Source of the DNA: Bacteroidota bacterium | Lineage (GTDB): Bacteria > Bacteroidota > Bacteroidia > Bacteroidales > CAIXZF01 | Direction: 5' to 3' | NCBI GenBank assembly: GCA_026391855.1 | Contig: JAPLDE010000164.1 | Coordinates: 1 to 64,000, forward strand | DNA length: 64,000 nucleotides | Shown here: piece after piece, positions 61,843-64,000 of the stretch | Layout: every line of letters starts with the position of its first letter | How positions within the stretch are numbered: position 1 is the stretch's first letter | The notes under the pieces: generated by a model | What the model was told of the DNA's origin: nothing | The model's input: only the letters and a program-made list of their open reading frames with translations | Databases searched by the model: none | Translations under genes and position numbers: made by a program

Positions 61843-62745
61843 TTAATAAACTTGTTTTGATTTGTTTTTTTTCCCTTTACTGATCTTCGCCTTATCATCT
61901 TTGGATAACTCATTTAATATGCCGAAATCGAAGACTTTGTTATTATTATACATAGAAGGAGCAGAGCCTCCATACACAAAACAATACTCACCGCCATCTA
62001 AGGGTTCATTAAAGTAAACTTTAAATATTCCATCTGAAATTTCAGTCATTTCAAATGCAACTTTATCTTTTTCAGGAATACCTGATGATTGTCCACTACT
62101 AATGCCTCCAATAGTTGAGGAAGAACCAGTTTTAAAAAATCTGCTTTCTCCAGTTTCATATAATTCGACCAGCACAAATTCATTAGGTGTTTCTGCTGAG
62201 GCAAACCACCAATTTTCCGCTCCAGGGTTTGTACTGTGTTGAATATAGAAATAAAAAACAGGCGAGTTTTGGTTAATTTGAGTACGGCTTTTTTCACCGG
62301 AAAGATAGGATCTTGCACTTCCACTGCCAATACCATACATAGCTACTCCATTTGATTGGCTGCTACTCACAACAGTTGCGTACAATTTTTTAAGCGACTT
62401 ATTTTGGTCATTTTGGTCAAAATAAAATATGCCAGGAGAGTGCATGATATTCGGATCATTAACGTCAACTTGAATAGATTGGGATGTTTGTTTTTGATTA
62501 GTCGATTTCATCATCTCATTAATGACATCAGATGATACATTATCCTTGGATAAATTAATGAGGGCATTTGTACTTATATCAAATTTAGTAACTGATGACT
62601 GTATTTTTGTGACAATAACTGATGGCTGTAATCCGACTTTTGTTAATTGGATAATGTCTGCATTTGTAAGAGTATCAATTTTATTCTGGGAAAAAAGATT
62701 CAAGCAGCTTAGTAAAACCAATATAGTTATGACTATTTTTTTCAT
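61843..62745 (-). CDS. Secreted hypothetical protein
   Basis: Signal peptide MKKIVITILVLLSCLNLFSQ. Confidence 0.5.
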   Translation of the reverse strand: MKKIVITILVLLSCLNLFSQNKIDTLTNADIIQLTKVGLQPSVIVTKIQSSVTKFDISTNALINLSKDNVSSDVINEMMKSTNQKQTSQSIQVDVNDPNIMHSPGIFYFDQNDQNKSLKKLYATVVSSSQSNGVAMYGIGSGSARSYLSGEKSRTQINQNSPVFYFYIQHSTNPGAENWWFASAETPNEFVLVELYETGESRFFKTGSSSTIGGISSGQSSGIPEKDKVAFEMTEISDGIFKVYFNEPLDGGEYCFVYGGSAPSMYNNNKVFDFGILNELSKDDKAKISKGKKNKSKQVY

Positions 62746-62938
62746 AGTAAAATAAATTAGTAATTTAAATAAATAAATTAAAAGTGGCTGACAGACACCA
62801 CTAATTTTTAAAATGACATTAAAGGTATAGAATTATTGTAAATAAAATATCACGCCTGGCGAAAAATAGTTACATATAGCTCTAAAACAATTAATTTATA
62901 AGGGATCTAAATAACAAGATGTGATTAATAATTTGTAT

Positions 62939-63493
62939 CTATTTGAATATCAATATATAATACGAAAGGACACCTATTTGTAGGCGAAAATCAATCGAAA
63001 GTGCTAATAAATTTCCTTTAGTTGTCTGAAACCCGATTGTTGGGCCAATTTTACAATCCCCCTTTTTCTCTCCAACGATAAAACCAGCATAAAGCCTCCT
63101 TTTTGGTTTATCTGACACTGGCAGGATGGGGAAAATCACCTTCTCCCTCCTATTCAAAAACTCCATCCTTGTCCTCAGCAACTCATTCATACTGACTTCA
63201 TTCTCTATTACCACCAAGGCACTGGTATCATTCTTCAAGGTATCCCGGTAACAGTTCACGGCCAGATAAGCAGCCAGGATGGCGGCTGTGTCGATCTTCT
63301 GTGTAAGCAGCTGACAGGAACCGGTATCCCGGTAAACCAGGTGTGGCTTATATATAATGGTGTCCTGAATAATGGTATCCCCGGGGATGGTGTCCACCCT
63401 GGGAGGTGGACACTCAGCCTTGGGCGAACATTCCCGGAGATACAGGATCACCAGCAGCAAAAGGGTAATGATGACCCATGGAAGCGTTTTCAT
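62939..63493 (-). CDS. Phage lysis-module protein (spanin-like), copy 2
   Basis: N-terminal TM, Cys/Pro-rich region, between holin-like ORF and cargo. Confidence 0.55.
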   Translation of the reverse strand: MKTLPWVIITLLLLVILYLRECSPKAECPPPRVDTIPGDTIIQDTIIYKPHLVYRDTGSCQLLTQKIDTAAILAAYLAVNCYRDTLKNDTSALVVIENEVSMNELLRTRMEFLNRREKVIFPILPVSDKPKRRLYAGFIVGEKKGDCKIGPTIGFQTTKGNLLALSIDFRLQIGVLSYYILIFK

Positions 63494-63678
63494 GCCTGTG
63501 GATCGTGGGCAAAGAAGGCCAGGATGAATCCTGATACGATGGGTATAAAGGTCTTCATCGAATCCATGAAACCGGTCAATTCGGTCATGGATACTTTGCC
63601 CAGTGCTACCAGCACGGAAGCTACCACAATGACACCTCCGGCAGTAGTGGTTTTCCAGTTCAATAATGCTTTCTTCAT
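63490..63678 (-). CDS. Small holin-like membrane protein
   Basis: 62 aa with two hydrophobic segments, beside lysozyme and spanin-like genes. Confidence 0.5.
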   Translation of the reverse strand: MKKALLNWKTTTAGGVIVVASVLVALGKVSMTELTGFMDSMKTFIPIVSGFILAFFAHDPQA

Positions 63679-63709
63679 GATTTTGAATGTGTTAAGTGAA
63701 TAATTGAAA

Positions 63710-64000
63710 TTATATGATGCAATCGTTCACCCGGTTCAACCAGCCTTGGAGGAACTTCTTCAGCTTGGGCTTTTGGCTTGCCAGGTTACGATAGTATTCG
63801 TTTCGTGCGTATTTGAACACCATTGCCGGCGTGGATGTGCTATAGTTGTTTACTTCGGCCAGTGTCTTGGGTCCGAGAATACCGTCGGCTGTTATTTTCA
63901 GGCTTTCCTGTAAGATCCGGGTGGCTGTCCTGGAACCGGCATTCACTGCAAAGTCATAGAACTGCATAGCTAATGTGGCATCCCGGAACTCTTCAATCCG
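63710..64000 (-). CDS. Phage N-acetylmuramidase / GH108-like lysozyme, 5' end outside window
   Basis: FYDFAVNAGSRTATRILQESLKITADGILGPKTLAEVN; frame open to window end. Confidence 0.75.
   Translation of the reverse strand, partial: RIEEFRDATLAMQFYDFAVNAGSRTATRILQESLKITADGILGPKTLAEVNNYSTSTPAMVFKYARNEYYRNLASQKPKLKKFLQGWLNRVNDCII

Noticed and set aside
1-64000. Copies 1 and 2 as an assembly duplication of one prophage
   Set aside because: Scattered nucleotide differences, different cargo, indels and different flanking tRNAs argue for two real loci

Overview
The window looks like a Bacteroidota chromosome: many proteins carry type IX secretion (T9SS) C-terminal sorting domains, and promoters match TTTG-N19-TAnnTTTG. 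A host segment (~13.8-45.3 kb) is bracketed by two related prophage (or phage-derived) ends in opposite orientation. Copy 1 (1-~13.7 kb, +) and copy 2 (~46.2-64.0 kb, -) share a lysis-module gene, a gp10-like gene, a ~1300-aa tape measure and two tail genes. The order in each is tRNA gene, tyrosine recombinase (intact in copy 1, 5'-truncated in copy 2), variable gene, tail module. The shared genes are interrupted at the same two places by unrelated cargo. Slot B, between the last tail gene and the integrase, holds an OLD-family ATPase/TOPRIM nuclease in copy 1 and a DUF262/DUF1524 (GmrSD-like) protein in copy 2. Slot A, between the spanin-like gene and the gp10-like gene, holds a DUF4236-TM-SH3-TM-FtsK-gamma protein in copy 1 and a cluster of secreted/T9SS repeat proteins in copy 2. 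The host segment encodes a giant repeat adhesin, a metzincin protease next to a stand-alone propeptide-like lipoprotein, a tandem adenylate kinase with a degenerate second domain, a collagen-like/multiheme cytochrome fusion, a GH10 xylanase, an ABC exporter with an M1 peptidase-like domain, a PorV-like protein and many 7-8 nt tandem repeat arrays. Several ORFs are broken by frameshifts or short deletions, which may be real pseudogenes or assembly errors. All functions are inferred by reading translated sequence; no database search was run.
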